Assembly: GCA_028565635.1 (NCBI GenBank)
Contig: JAOXYB010034907.1
Coordinates: 1 to 13,998, forward strand
Length of the DNA: 13,998 nt
Direction: 5' to 3'
From: Phoronis ovalis
Lineage: Eukaryota; Phoronida; Phoronidae
The notes under the pieces are model-generated. The model ran no database searches. It was not told where the DNA came from and saw only the letters and a list, made by a program, of their open reading frames with translations. Every line of letters begins with the position of its first letter. Within the stretch, counting starts at the first letter, position 1. Of this stretch, positions 1 to 8,021 are shown in pieces. A program made the position numbers and the translations under genes.

Positions 1-103
1 GGAAATCATAAATCTTTTACAAAACTCCGTGACCGGAAAAGGGAAATATCGCATATAAGAGCGAGAGTTCCGGTCACTGAGTTTTGTAAGATTTATGATT
101 TCC
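1..103. repeat. Long foldback inverted repeat (MITE-like)
   Basis: The left arm (1-37) and right arm (69-103) are near-perfect reverse complements. The only differences I see are one mismatch and a 2-nt bulge (extra TT in the left arm near 15-18). The loop is about 31 nt (38-68). A stem of about 35 bp is far longer than chance and fits a small non-autonomous foldback or MITE element, or half of a larger palindrome. The left arm begins at the first base of the window, so the element may extend upstream. I see no coding capacity and no clear target-site duplication because the left flank is missing. It probably lies in EIF3H intron 1 or just upstream of the gene. Confidence 0.85.
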
Positions 104-940
104 TATAAATGGGTCTAGAAGTTTACCGCCTTGCGACAATGACCCTTTCAGCTATACTATATATACGCCCTCCTGTGTAATCTATACGTAAACAGGTATT
201 GCAACAGTATTGCATTGTTACCAGTCTGGAGCAATGGCTCCTCTTCCAACTATGCTCCAAAATATCAAGTACCTGCTCTCAATCCCACACATCGATCTGA
301 TCATAAATCCTGTTTCTTCAACTTTCAAACATAAAAAATATTCAGTTTTTCATTATCTTGTTCTAAATTCCAATGCTTTTCAAGGGCGATTCCAAAACAC
401 ACATTTAGCACCATTCATGAATCTACATTGAAACCAAGGAGGTTAGAACAAATTCTAGCAAAGAAGTTTCCAGACTGTTGTCAACATGACATCATCACAC
501 TGACTGTAATTCATGATCTCAATTTCACCCAGAGTCATTTGATTGATAGATTGACAATATTTATCCACCATGCTGTTTTGCAATACAATACTGAATAATT
601 GTAAGAAAAATGATGTAAAAATTTAAAATGTACAGCTAGGATAGCAATGGGAAGTTCCGTAATAATCCTTTTAGTGGTCAGAAGATTCTACGCTAAATGT
701 GATTGACCAAATTGTAAGTAAAATTGCAGTTTTCTGCACCAGGGCTTTACACTTTTAGTAGTGGTAGCGCTAAATTTGTGTTACCAGCTGCTCAAGACCA
801 TTATTCCTTCTGTTATGCACTGTTCTCTGTAAACTATTAGTCAAGGGACATAAAAGGAAAGTGTATTCTTCAACCAGAAAAGGAGTGGTACATTCTTATT
901 TTGTATCAACCATTAAAACTGAAAGTTTTTGGTATTGTAG
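104..940. other. Probable EIF3H intron 1 (no coding exon seen)
   Basis: This stretch precedes the first recognisable EIF3H exon. It ends in a plausible 3' splice site (GTATTGTAG at 932-940). I looked for the conserved N-terminal EIF3H segment (a V-Q-I-D-G-L-like stretch ending at a donor) and found none, so the first coding exon should be upstream of the window. The short open frame at 210-431 has no recognisable similarity and is treated as chance. Confidence 0.5.
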
Positions 941-3595
941 GTTGCCATGAAAATCATCAAACATGCCTCTGAGGAGTCAACAGGAACTAATGAACTGGTC
1001 CAGGGAGTACTTCTGGGCCTGGTTGTAGATAATAAGCTAGAAATTACGAATTGCTTTCCATTTCCACGGCATTCTGAGGAAGAGGACTTTGATGAAGGTA
1101 ATATAGCTATAATGAGATGAAACTAAAAATGTTTGTTTCCAGTTGCATACCCAAATATTATTTACTGTACTATAGTTATACTTTAGGGATGTTTGCAAAA
1201 GCAGACAATTTGAAAGCAATTAACATCTTGAATTATAAACAAGAATATACAGTCGCAATAGTTACCATGTCTTAAAATAAGTTTGAAGGCATTTTTATAT
1301 CATTAACACATAATTTAATTTATCATTGCAGTTCAATATCAAATGGAAATGATGCGTAATCTACGCCATGTTAACGTAGACCATCTCCACGTTGGCTGGT
1401 ACCAGAGTGCTTACTATGGTGCTTTCCTCAACAGAGCTTTCCTAGACTCACAGTTTAACTACCAGGGTTCTATCGAGGAATCTGTAGTTCTTATATATGG
1501 TAGTAACACCTATTTTAGTATGATGCTTGTTTTCAGTTCATTTTGAGGATTGCAAAAAAATTGTAGTAAAGACAGAATTTTATTATTAATATTGACCATG
1601 TGTTATAGACAGTCTAGTGTTAAAGCATAAATGTGTGCATAGATGCATATCAAAGGTGCAGTAAGTTAAAAGGTACGAAATCTAGTTGTTTAAATAGAGC
1701 GAGGTTTGTTTAGTCGTAGGTTAGGCTATTCCTTTGACTGTGAGAAAGTTGTAAAGCTTCTTTTAAAATACTGCAAATTTAAAATGGTTTGTGTATTACA
1801 AAAAGTGAGGTATGAGAGAGGCAAAAGTGAGCCAAGGTATTCTTGTAAAAGAATGAACCTGTACTGTCGCAGTAAAAACAAGGAGGATAATGCATCTGAG
1901 AATACTACTTTGTAAGGATATCATAGTTAATTCTGAGCAGTGAACGCAAGAAAAGTACATGTTTTCTCATCAACTTGTATAACTACTTTATCTTGATTTT
2001 GTAGATCCCACAAAGACAACCAAAGGTTTTTTGTCGCTGAAAGCATACAGACTAACACCAGAAATGATGGACTTGTATAAAGAACAGGATTTTACTCCAA
2101 ACACGTAAGTATTTTACTTGTAACAAACTGTAGCTCTCTCGTTTTAACCATTGTTGAGCTTCTCAGCTTACAATTGCAATTTTTTTTTAACCAGAAATCT
2201 TTAGTTGTTTGTGTCATATTCTCCAATGGCCTAAAATTATTACTGGTGAGTTTACTACATACGTCTTGTAGGGAAACTGTATAGTTGCAACAAATTTATC
2301 CTTCCAAATTCATAATCTTCAAACCAACTTTAGGAGAAGAGCTTGCACTCTTAAGCATACAATTTGAAACAATCGTTGTACACTGTTGTAATTTTAACAC
2401 GGTCTGATTTTGTATTTTGTAGTATAAAGCAACTTAAAATTAGTTTTGAGACCATGTTTGAAGAGATTCCAATTGTCATCAAGAACTCTCACCTCGTAAA
2501 TGCCTTGCTCTGTGAAATACAGACTCAAAAACCTACCCCAAATAAATACAACTTCTTAGACCTGGCTACTAGGTAAGTTTACATTTCCATTTTTTACTAA
2601 AATGTGAATATTTTTATTACTGTCAAGTTCAGTTGTGCAGCTAAAATTTAGATCAGACACTACATTATTATGCTTATTAAAAGTGGAAAGCTTTTAATAG
2701 ATCTTTTGACACCCTCTGTCTATTTTGTTGTTTATTCAAGCATTCTTGATATTAACATGTCCTGTTCAATTTTATTCATTAATTTATAAGCTGACTGTCT
2801 GTTAAGTAGTTACCGTAAGATTTTCATTGCTGCAATGTGCTCATTCATTCCATGTATTTTAGTGGTGTGTTGGAGAAGCAGTTACACTTGTTGATGGATT
2901 GTGTTGATGATCTGGGTCAAGACTCAAATAAATACATAAATTACCAAAGACAAGCTGCTAAACAAGTACAAGCTAGGCAGCAGAAAAGGGTAAGTGAGGC
3001 CATACGGGCCCATCAAGTGACAGTAACATACACATGGGAATAAATAATGAGATCTTCATGTAACAAGTTGTAGGTGCATATGATCTCATGATAAAATGTG
3101 TAATTATATAATTATAGTTTTACATATTCTGGCAGGACAAAAGCTGGCCTCTTGCTCAGAAATCCAAGTTTTGTTATAATAATTACAAAAACTACTTTTG
3201 GATGATGGAAAAAATTATTGCGGAAAACCTTCAATTTTTAAAACAAAACTTGATTAAACTGTTGTAATGAAATAGCATATTCAGCAATGCATGCTCCTTG
3301 TAGAATCAGCTTCTTATATGTTGGTCCTATTCTGTTATATAATACTATTTTCATATAGGTTACAATTATTTTATTTTTCCAGCAAGCAGAAAATGCTGCC
3401 AGACAGGCGAGAGGTGAACCCCTCATTACAGATGAAGAGTTGAATAAAATATTTAAACCATTACAACCTCCACCAAGGTTAGACAGTCTGCTGCTCTCTG
3501 GACAAATCGACACATATGCCAAACAGATTAGTGAATTCGCCTCACAAGGTTTAGGCAAGCTATTCATGGCTGAGTCTTTACAAGACAAATCTTAG
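941..3595 (+). CDS. EIF3H: Eukaryotic translation initiation factor 3 subunit h (5'-partial, six exons)
   Basis: eIF3h is an MPN-domain subunit of the eIF3 complex, which recruits the 40S ribosome and mRNA in the cytoplasm. Exons read: 941-1097, 1332-1499, 2005-2104, 2423-2572, 2863-2989, 3383-3595 (TAG 3593-3595). They join in frame to 304 residues; human eIF3h has about 352, so roughly 45 N-terminal residues lie upstream. Intron phases are 0,1,1,2,2,0 and all introns are GT-AG (donors GTAATA, GTAGTA, then three GTAAGT). Family hallmarks are [76 protein letters not shown] and the C-terminal LGKLFMA. As usual for eIF3h, the MPN domain lacks a complete JAMM metal site, so it is structural and not a protease. 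The C-terminal half has a Q/K/R-rich helical stretch. The ATG at 947 is probably internal because the preceding V-A matches the family. Confidence 0.95.
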
Positions 3596-3998
3596 AGACT
3601 AACTTGTGTAAGCTATATGATAGGAATCATGTTCGTCATGATTAGTAGAAAATATGTGAATATTTCCAAATTAGTTTTAATACAAAACACTATGAGCTTA
3701 GACAGTTATTGCTTTTGTTGTTACTGTAGAGTCTTCTCACAGCTGTTCCATCAGTTGATTTACCCCCTATTTCCTGTTTTTATACAGATGCAAACTACCA
3801 ATAAGTTACACTATAAACAAAATTGTAGAACAATAATTTCTATTGAATGTATGCTCGGTTTGCATATATAGTATTAGGGGAGGGTTGACTGTAACAGGCA
3901 TTCATCAAAAATGCATGACCGGATCTGGGTGTATGTAGCTGTTTTTTCCAGTTTCCGATGTACAGATAGTAAAATTGTAAAAGCATCGGAGTCAATGT

Positions 3999-4009
3999 CC
4001 ACTAGGTGG
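3999..4009 (+). promoter_or_regulatory. CTCF-like core motif
   Basis: CCACTAGGTGG fits the CCASYAGRKGG core of the bilaterian CTCF consensus at every position; the next base (T) departs from the usual C. It lies 400 bp beyond the EIF3H stop. A single motif match is weak evidence of binding. Confidence 0.3.
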
Positions 4010-4426
4010 TACTTTGATTCAGTTGGCTACAAATCAATTATAAAATGTAGATAAAATGCAAAGATAGATACTGTCCTAATAATATAAGACCTTAATCAAG
4101 TCTTTCTGAAATGGTAGGAAGAGGTAACCCAAGAGGTCATTCTACGTTGTATTTGTTCAAAAGTAAAGATACGATTTTATATTTTTTTCTAATTCTGTTT
4201 AAAAATATTTTGATTGTAGATTGGTAAACAGAATCCCCAAAGTATCGGTCGCATTGCAGCGATCTCTAAACAGTGCTACACATCCTTAAAAGGTTGAAAT
4301 GTTAACATAGGCACTATATTTTGTCCGAAATATTTGCTCAAAATTGTGGAAAATTATGATTGATCACACACTAAAATGTGTGTTGTAATTTTTTAAATAG
4401 CACGAAAAATCAATATTTTTCTGCAA

Positions 4427-4477
4427 AATATGGGTATAATGAACGTGTATTATATTTGTGTACAATATACCCATATT
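4427..4477. repeat. Perfect 12-bp inverted repeat
   Basis: AATATGGGTATA (4427-4438) and TATACCCATATT (4466-4477) are exact reverse complements around a 27-nt spacer. It can form a hairpin in either strand. It could be a small foldback element remnant; I see no further terminal structure. Confidence 0.7.
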
Positions 4478-5047
4478 ACAATTAACTGAGTAATGACAGG
4501 GAATTTGCGTACGTACTAGGTATGTGATATTTAGTCTCCACACATTACGTAGAAGGGGCGGGATTATAAACATAATCACCATTTCGTGTCGAAGGTGATC
4601 ACTTTTGTAATTTCCACAACTACTTGCATGACACATATGAAGTTAGCATGTACTTTAAGCATCTCTGAATAAGTATGTTATCACATAAGTTTTCCAAAAA
4701 AATGTATCATGCATCGAAATATCACGCGCGACATACAATTTGTTACTACTGTTGGACAGACGTAATGGTACGTAGCTGATAGTTAATTAGGGACTATTTA
4801 GCAGCCTCATGGAAAATCCGAGATTTCTAACACATCAGAAGCGTCCAGTAGTCAGCAGAGCTATTTTTAAAAAAGAAGACATGAAACACTGTTTGCAAGT
4901 CCAACCGCGGGAACTCCTTTTTGTAGATCTTGTACATCGTTTTCCCGAGCCCTTTGCATTTGATAGAAAATAGACTCTCTCTGGGGTAAAAAATTCTATC
5001 AACTTGACAGGTATGTATCACTTCAAAACATTCCGCAATCAGGACGT

Positions 5048-5092
5048 TTCCGCGGAATGGCATTATTATCCGATATAAACCTGTCACGTGAC
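5048..5092. promoter_or_regulatory. Palindromic motif pair including a CLEAR-type E-box
   Basis: TTCCGCGGAA (5048-5057) and GTCACGTGAC (5083-5092) are each perfect 10-bp palindromes, 25 bp apart, in a locally CpG-containing patch. GTCACGTGAC is the full MiT/TFE and USF-type (CLEAR) E-box. No start site is recognised nearby, so a regulatory role is conjecture. Confidence 0.3.
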
Positions 5093-5413
5093 TTGTGAAA
5101 ACTTGATTGTCCGAGGGATTTATTGTTTGTTTGGTTATAGCATCAATGTTTAAAAAATCCATCTGTTCACATGGTCTTTAGTATCTTCCCGGGCATAAAC
5201 ACATACTGACATCATAGGGCCTGTGTAAACCATGTTTTCCTCTGGATATTCAAACTTTGAACTATGAATAATATCGAAAGCTTTCGACTTTATGGAAAAG
5301 TCGTAATTAAGTTTACCTCTAGTTCAGTTGACTGGTACGGCCGGGTTTTGACTACTAATTTTATTAGTTCACACATGGCTGTTGTTATCGCATTTTTATA
5401 GTCCCTTTGTTAG

Positions 5414-5461
5414 TAACAAATAAACAGTGATAGTTTAAGTTTATAATGTTGTTTTTATTTT
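5414..5461. terminator. Candidate bidirectional poly(A) site between convergent genes
   Basis: A plus-strand AATAAA (5419-5424) faces a minus-strand AATAAA (TTTATT at 5454-5459 on the plus strand), 29 nt apart. Downstream of the plus hexamer is a T/G-rich element, TGTTGTTTTTATTTTG (about 5447-5462). Downstream of the minus hexamer the minus strand reads TGTTTATTTGTT (about 5414-5425). Each hexamer therefore sits in the other's U/GU-rich downstream element. This suits tail-to-tail ends of EIF3H (+) and SPSB3 (-). The sequence pattern is direct; its use as the actual cleavage site is inference. Confidence 0.5.
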
Positions 5462-5614
5462 GAATTTGACTACACCAACGAAACTACAAATAAATTAATA
5501 CAGTAATAATGTAGATAATTTGTCGTAGGTTGTGCACAGTTTTAACAGTGAACATAATTGTTTCTTTTATCTATTTATAAATGACCAAGAAATATGTTAG
5601 TTCTGATTGTACTC

Positions 5615-5622
5615 TCTTTGGT
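5615..5622 (-). promoter_or_regulatory. miR-9 8mer seed match (candidate)
   Basis: The plus strand TCTTTGGT equals positions 1-8 of the conserved miR-9, so a minus-strand RNA would carry an 8mer site ACCAAAGA. It is in an imperfect inverted repeat (5581-5626). One 8mer in 2.6 kb can occur by chance. Confidence 0.25.
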
Positions 5623-5815
5623 CATATTCTAAAAAAAAATCTCAATACGTTAAATTACTTCGAATTCACAGGTACATTATTACAAAAGACTTGCACGAAA
5701 CAAAACTAAACAAGTTTATCCTTTCTTAATTACAACTGACCATTTTTTAATTTCTTGCAAGTTCAATAAAAGATACAAAAGACAATTTACTTTCACACAA
5801 AAACCATTGCAACAG

Positions 5816-5869
5816 CTACTCATGCTACGATCTATCCAAACACTACTCATGCTACGATCCATCCAAACA
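5816..5869. repeat. 27-bp tandem duplication
   Basis: Two head-to-tail 27-bp copies (5816-5842 and 5843-5869) begin CTACTCATGCTACGATC and differ at a single base (T versus C, at 5833 and 5860). It lies 17 bp from the first miR-92-like site. It looks like a recent local duplication. Confidence 0.9.
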
Positions 5870-5885
5870 CATTTGATATGGTTTT

Positions 5886-5907
5886 GATTGCACTGTTCCC
5901 GCCTATA
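5886..5907 (-). promoter_or_regulatory. miR-92-family extensive target site 1
   Basis: The plus strand reads GATTGCACTGTTCCCGCCTA, nearly the mature miR-92 sequence (ATTGCAC seed, then TCCCGGCCTA with one G missing and a shuffled GT). A minus-strand RNA would therefore pair with miR-92 over the seed (GTGCAAU, 5887-5893, plus position 9) and through the 3' half, with a small central irregularity. No complementary arm lies within about 60 nt on either side, so it is not a miRNA hairpin. Comparison with miR-92 is from memory of the conserved family sequence. Confidence 0.6.
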
Positions 5908-6417
5908 CTTATACAACGTAAACAATATCTTCTGGTACATATACACAAGCTGATGAGCACGTACAATTGAAAATCTCTAAAAGCAAAGCTAGCAGAATGT
6001 CACTAGAAAATACTCATCCTTTGCCTAACAGATATGGCAAGACTAGCAGTTTAAAAGAGAAGACTAGATTAATATTACAATTTAACGCAGCAATTCAACA
6101 GCTGTGCTACAAGCGTGCAGATATAGTCCCATCGTGTACAGCTTCGGATACAAAATGTTCGTTATATCTTAGCTAGGTGCAACAGAGCTTTTGAGAAACT
6201 TTAGCGTAATAAAACAAAATGTATTCAGATCTAAAACCAGCATACATAATATGAATTTCATACAAAACTTAGACTGGCAAATTCTAACTTTGATTTCTAT
6301 ACTTCACAAAATACTTCTAATGTATAAACTACTGTAATAGAAACAAACACATACTTTAGCTATTGTATTCTATAACTTAAACATGTAATTTCACATTTTT
6401 AATGTGATTATTATATA

Positions 6418-6509
6418 TAATAAATAAATAAAATAAATATATTGCACATTGCACCGGCCTGATTAAATTTGTAACATTAGTTACATTTTCAATAAATAAA
6501 TAATAAATA
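6418..6509 (-). promoter_or_regulatory. Two AU-rich elements flanking site 2
   Basis: On the minus strand, 6418-6439 and 6490-6509 contain repeated AUUUA and the UUAUUUAUU nonamer (6419-6427 and 6491-6499), the pattern of ARE instability elements. The first directly abuts miR-92-like site 2. A perfect 7-bp stem with a 3-nt loop (6391-6407) lies just beyond it. In such AT-rich DNA this could be simple-sequence A/T repeat. Confidence 0.35.
6440..6462 (-). promoter_or_regulatory. miR-92-family extensive target site 2 (double seed)
   Basis: The plus strand has ATTGCAC twice in immediate tandem (6441-6447 and 6448-6454), then CGGCCTGA. It closely resembles Drosophila miR-311 of the miR-92/310 family, with one extra base in the middle. 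On the minus strand this gives an 8mer site with A opposite position 1 (base 6440), a second abutting 7mer-m8 site, and extensive 3' pairing through UCAGGCCGG. No partner arm for a hairpin is visible. Confidence 0.65.
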
Positions 6510-6659
6510 CTACAGTTTATAATTATACATAACCTACAAAAGACAACAATGAAATTGGATAAATTTTCTATCTTAACAGTATGAGATTCTTTGTCCTCCC
6601 GCTGAGATTTTAATTTACGTAACACATATAATAAAATACAAAAGATAAATAATTAACAA

Positions 6660-6685
6660 TACATTCAATATATACATTCAATATT
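6660..6685. repeat. 13-bp tandem duplication
   Basis: TACATTCAATATA (6660-6672) is followed directly by TACATTCAATATT (6673-6685), differing only in the last base. The second copy runs into miR-92-like site 3. Confidence 0.8.
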
Positions 6686-6779
6686 GCACTTAGAGCCGGC
6701 CATTTTTTGCCTGCGATAAAAATTTTGGCATTATATGTACACAATACACATGAATTATGAAACTACAGACATATTTACA
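6669..6779 (-). promoter_or_regulatory. Cluster of three Pumilio-type elements
   Basis: Minus-strand UGUANAUA motifs occur at 6669-6676 (UGUAUAUA), 6734-6741 (UGUACAUA) and 6772-6779 (UGUAAAUA). These match the PUF/Pumilio 3' UTR recognition element. In sequence of this AT content about one per 4 kb per strand would be expected by a rough base-composition estimate, so three in about 110 bp is notable. They bracket miR-92-like site 3. Confidence 0.45.
6682..6702 (-). promoter_or_regulatory. miR-92-family extensive target site 3
   Basis: The plus strand reads TATTGCACTTAGAGCCGGCC. On the minus strand this is an 8mer seed site (6682-6689) extended through miRNA positions 9-10, a short unpaired centre, then GGCCGG (6696-6701) complementary to the conserved CCGGCC 3' end of miR-92. 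It also resembles Drosophila miR-312. Seed plus 3' pairing around a central loop is the textbook TDMD-trigger geometry. No hairpin partner is visible within the flanks. Confidence 0.65.
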
Positions 6780-7017
6780 AGATAATTAAAAAGGTTTGTT
6801 GTTTTTTTTTTTATGGGACACGTATACTTAGCTAGATATCTATCACAATGACAACTATAACGATACGATATAAAAATTACATTGCGTTACCTAATACACA
6901 CTGGCGACATAATAGATGCATGACATTTAACAGCACACCCTATGTTGCATAGGTTCGATCATTCACAGGTTTAAAATCTTTGTGGCATTTAATTTCGTAA
7001 CGCACGTGCGTCCGTAT

Positions 7018-7023
7018 TTTATT
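7018..7023 (-). terminator. Proximal poly(A) signal of the SPSB3-like gene
   Basis: The minus strand carries AATAAA here, about 1.0 kb past the stop codon, with a G/T-containing stretch (GTGCGT, near 7000-7006) shortly downstream. Use of this site would exclude all three miR-92-like sites, the Pumilio motifs and the AU-rich elements. The hexamer is direct; usage is inferred. Confidence 0.4.
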
Positions 7024-8021
7024 GTACGTTGCACACGTAGAAAACTAGTTAAGCGCTATCCAAAATGAATCAAACGCAACAAGCCGACATTAACATCAAG
7101 TTGCATGTCACAGCAAGTGTACACTTTGATTTATCGCTCAGAAAAAAAGTAAACTTTCAAATATACGTGGTTACACAACAAAAACATAACATAAACATAA
7201 ACGTTTTCATTATAAAACGAAATGTTTGACGTTATTATGATTTTCGTAGCATGAAGCCATTATGCAAGTAATCTACAAATACATAACAAATTACATAATT
7301 AAAGCACTCGAGCTGAAAATAATTCCATAAAAGGGGTCACCGGTTTATATAACTGTACAATGGAAGTGATGAATTAATTAGTTGATTGTTTCTTATTTAT
7401 AGATGAAACTAATCTAAGTAACTTCTGATGACGCAGGTGAGTACATTATAAATAATTATAATACTAATTGGTATGACACGATGAACTTCATAATTATAAT
7501 ATACTCGTTTTTGTTAGATCCGGATGTGTGACACTTATCACCCATATGAATTAAAACCATTTAGATATCCACTCTCATGGTTACCTTAGAGTTATGATAT
7601 GTAATATGATTTATCGCGCGTGCGTCTTTGATTATGTAAACTATTGTTTTGCATCAGAATTTCTATAAAAATGGATTATTCAACCGAAATTTTATCATTT
7701 TCAGAAATTCAAATTCTGTTTAAAAATTCTAAACTGCGAAAAAAAAATAGATTAGAAATAAACTTGCCATTTTTAAAACCAAAATGGTGGACTGTTTCAC
7801 TCAGCATTATATCAGCTAAGTAAAATCAATAATTCATAAACAGACGCCATTTTACTTAATACAAAACAATAAAACTAACATGCACAAAGAACTATGACAT
7901 GTAACAACATATCGAGGTATTTTCATATTCTAAAACACGCTACTTAAAGAAAAGAAATCATATTAAAATAAGCGGTTATATTTTCGTTTTTTGCTGCTGT
8001 TTTCAATTCTCATTTGTGAGT

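Larger units (their letters stand above)
3596..5440 (+). other. EIF3H: Probable EIF3H 3' UTR and flank
   Basis: No recognisable gene is seen here. The first canonical AATAAA on the plus strand after the stop is at 5419-5424, which would give a 3' UTR of about 1.84 kb. A variant hexamer TATAAA (3812-3817) followed by a T/G-containing stretch could support a short isoform of about 0.24 kb. The stretch also holds a CTCF-like motif (3999-4009), a 12-bp inverted repeat (4427-4477), palindromic E-box and GC motifs (5048-5092) and a 14-bp palindrome (5274-5287). Where the transcript actually ends is inference. Confidence 0.4.
5430..8021 (-). other. SPSB3: Probable long 3' UTR of the SPSB3-like gene
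   Basis: This 2.6-kb stretch lies directly downstream of the SPSB3 stop on the minus strand and contains no recognisable exon. On the minus strand it has a proximal AATAAA (7018-7023), a distal AATAAA (5454-5459), AU-rich nonamers, three Pumilio-type UGUANAUA motifs and three extensive miR-92-family target sites, all in one orientation. Clustering of 3' UTR-type signals on this strand is the main argument that it is transcribed as a 3' UTR. A separate antisense or intergenic lncRNA is the main alternative. Confidence 0.45.

Noticed and set aside
406-423. miR-29/miR-285-like string TAGCACCATTC
   Set aside because: The match covers only about 11 bases with partial similarity after, it is single, has no hairpin partner, and no minus-strand transcript is expected there.
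1343-1546. Single-exon open frames covering EIF3H exons (also 2364-2576 and 2837-3043)
   Set aside because: These run past splice sites into intron sequence; the spliced EIF3H model explains the conserved parts.
5716-5946. 76-codon minus-strand frame with a repeated RSMSS-type peptide
   Set aside because: The peptide repeat comes from the 27-bp tandem duplication; there is no similarity to any family and the stretch is better explained as 3' UTR.
6039-6067. Two AAGACTAG copies resembling the middle of miR-7
   Set aside because: Neither copy includes the full miR-7 seed, so on the minus strand they would be at best offset 6mers; likely chance.
5886-6702. Three miR-92-family miRNA genes on the plus strand
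   Set aside because: The mature-like strings are convincing, but neither upstream nor downstream sequence contains the complementary arm (a GGCCGG...GTGCAAT-like segment) that a pre-miRNA hairpin requires, for any of the three.
6841-6847. miR-2 family (K-box) site TGTGATA on the minus strand
   Set aside because: Only a 7mer-A1 match without convincing 3' pairing; such matches are common in AT-rich sequence.
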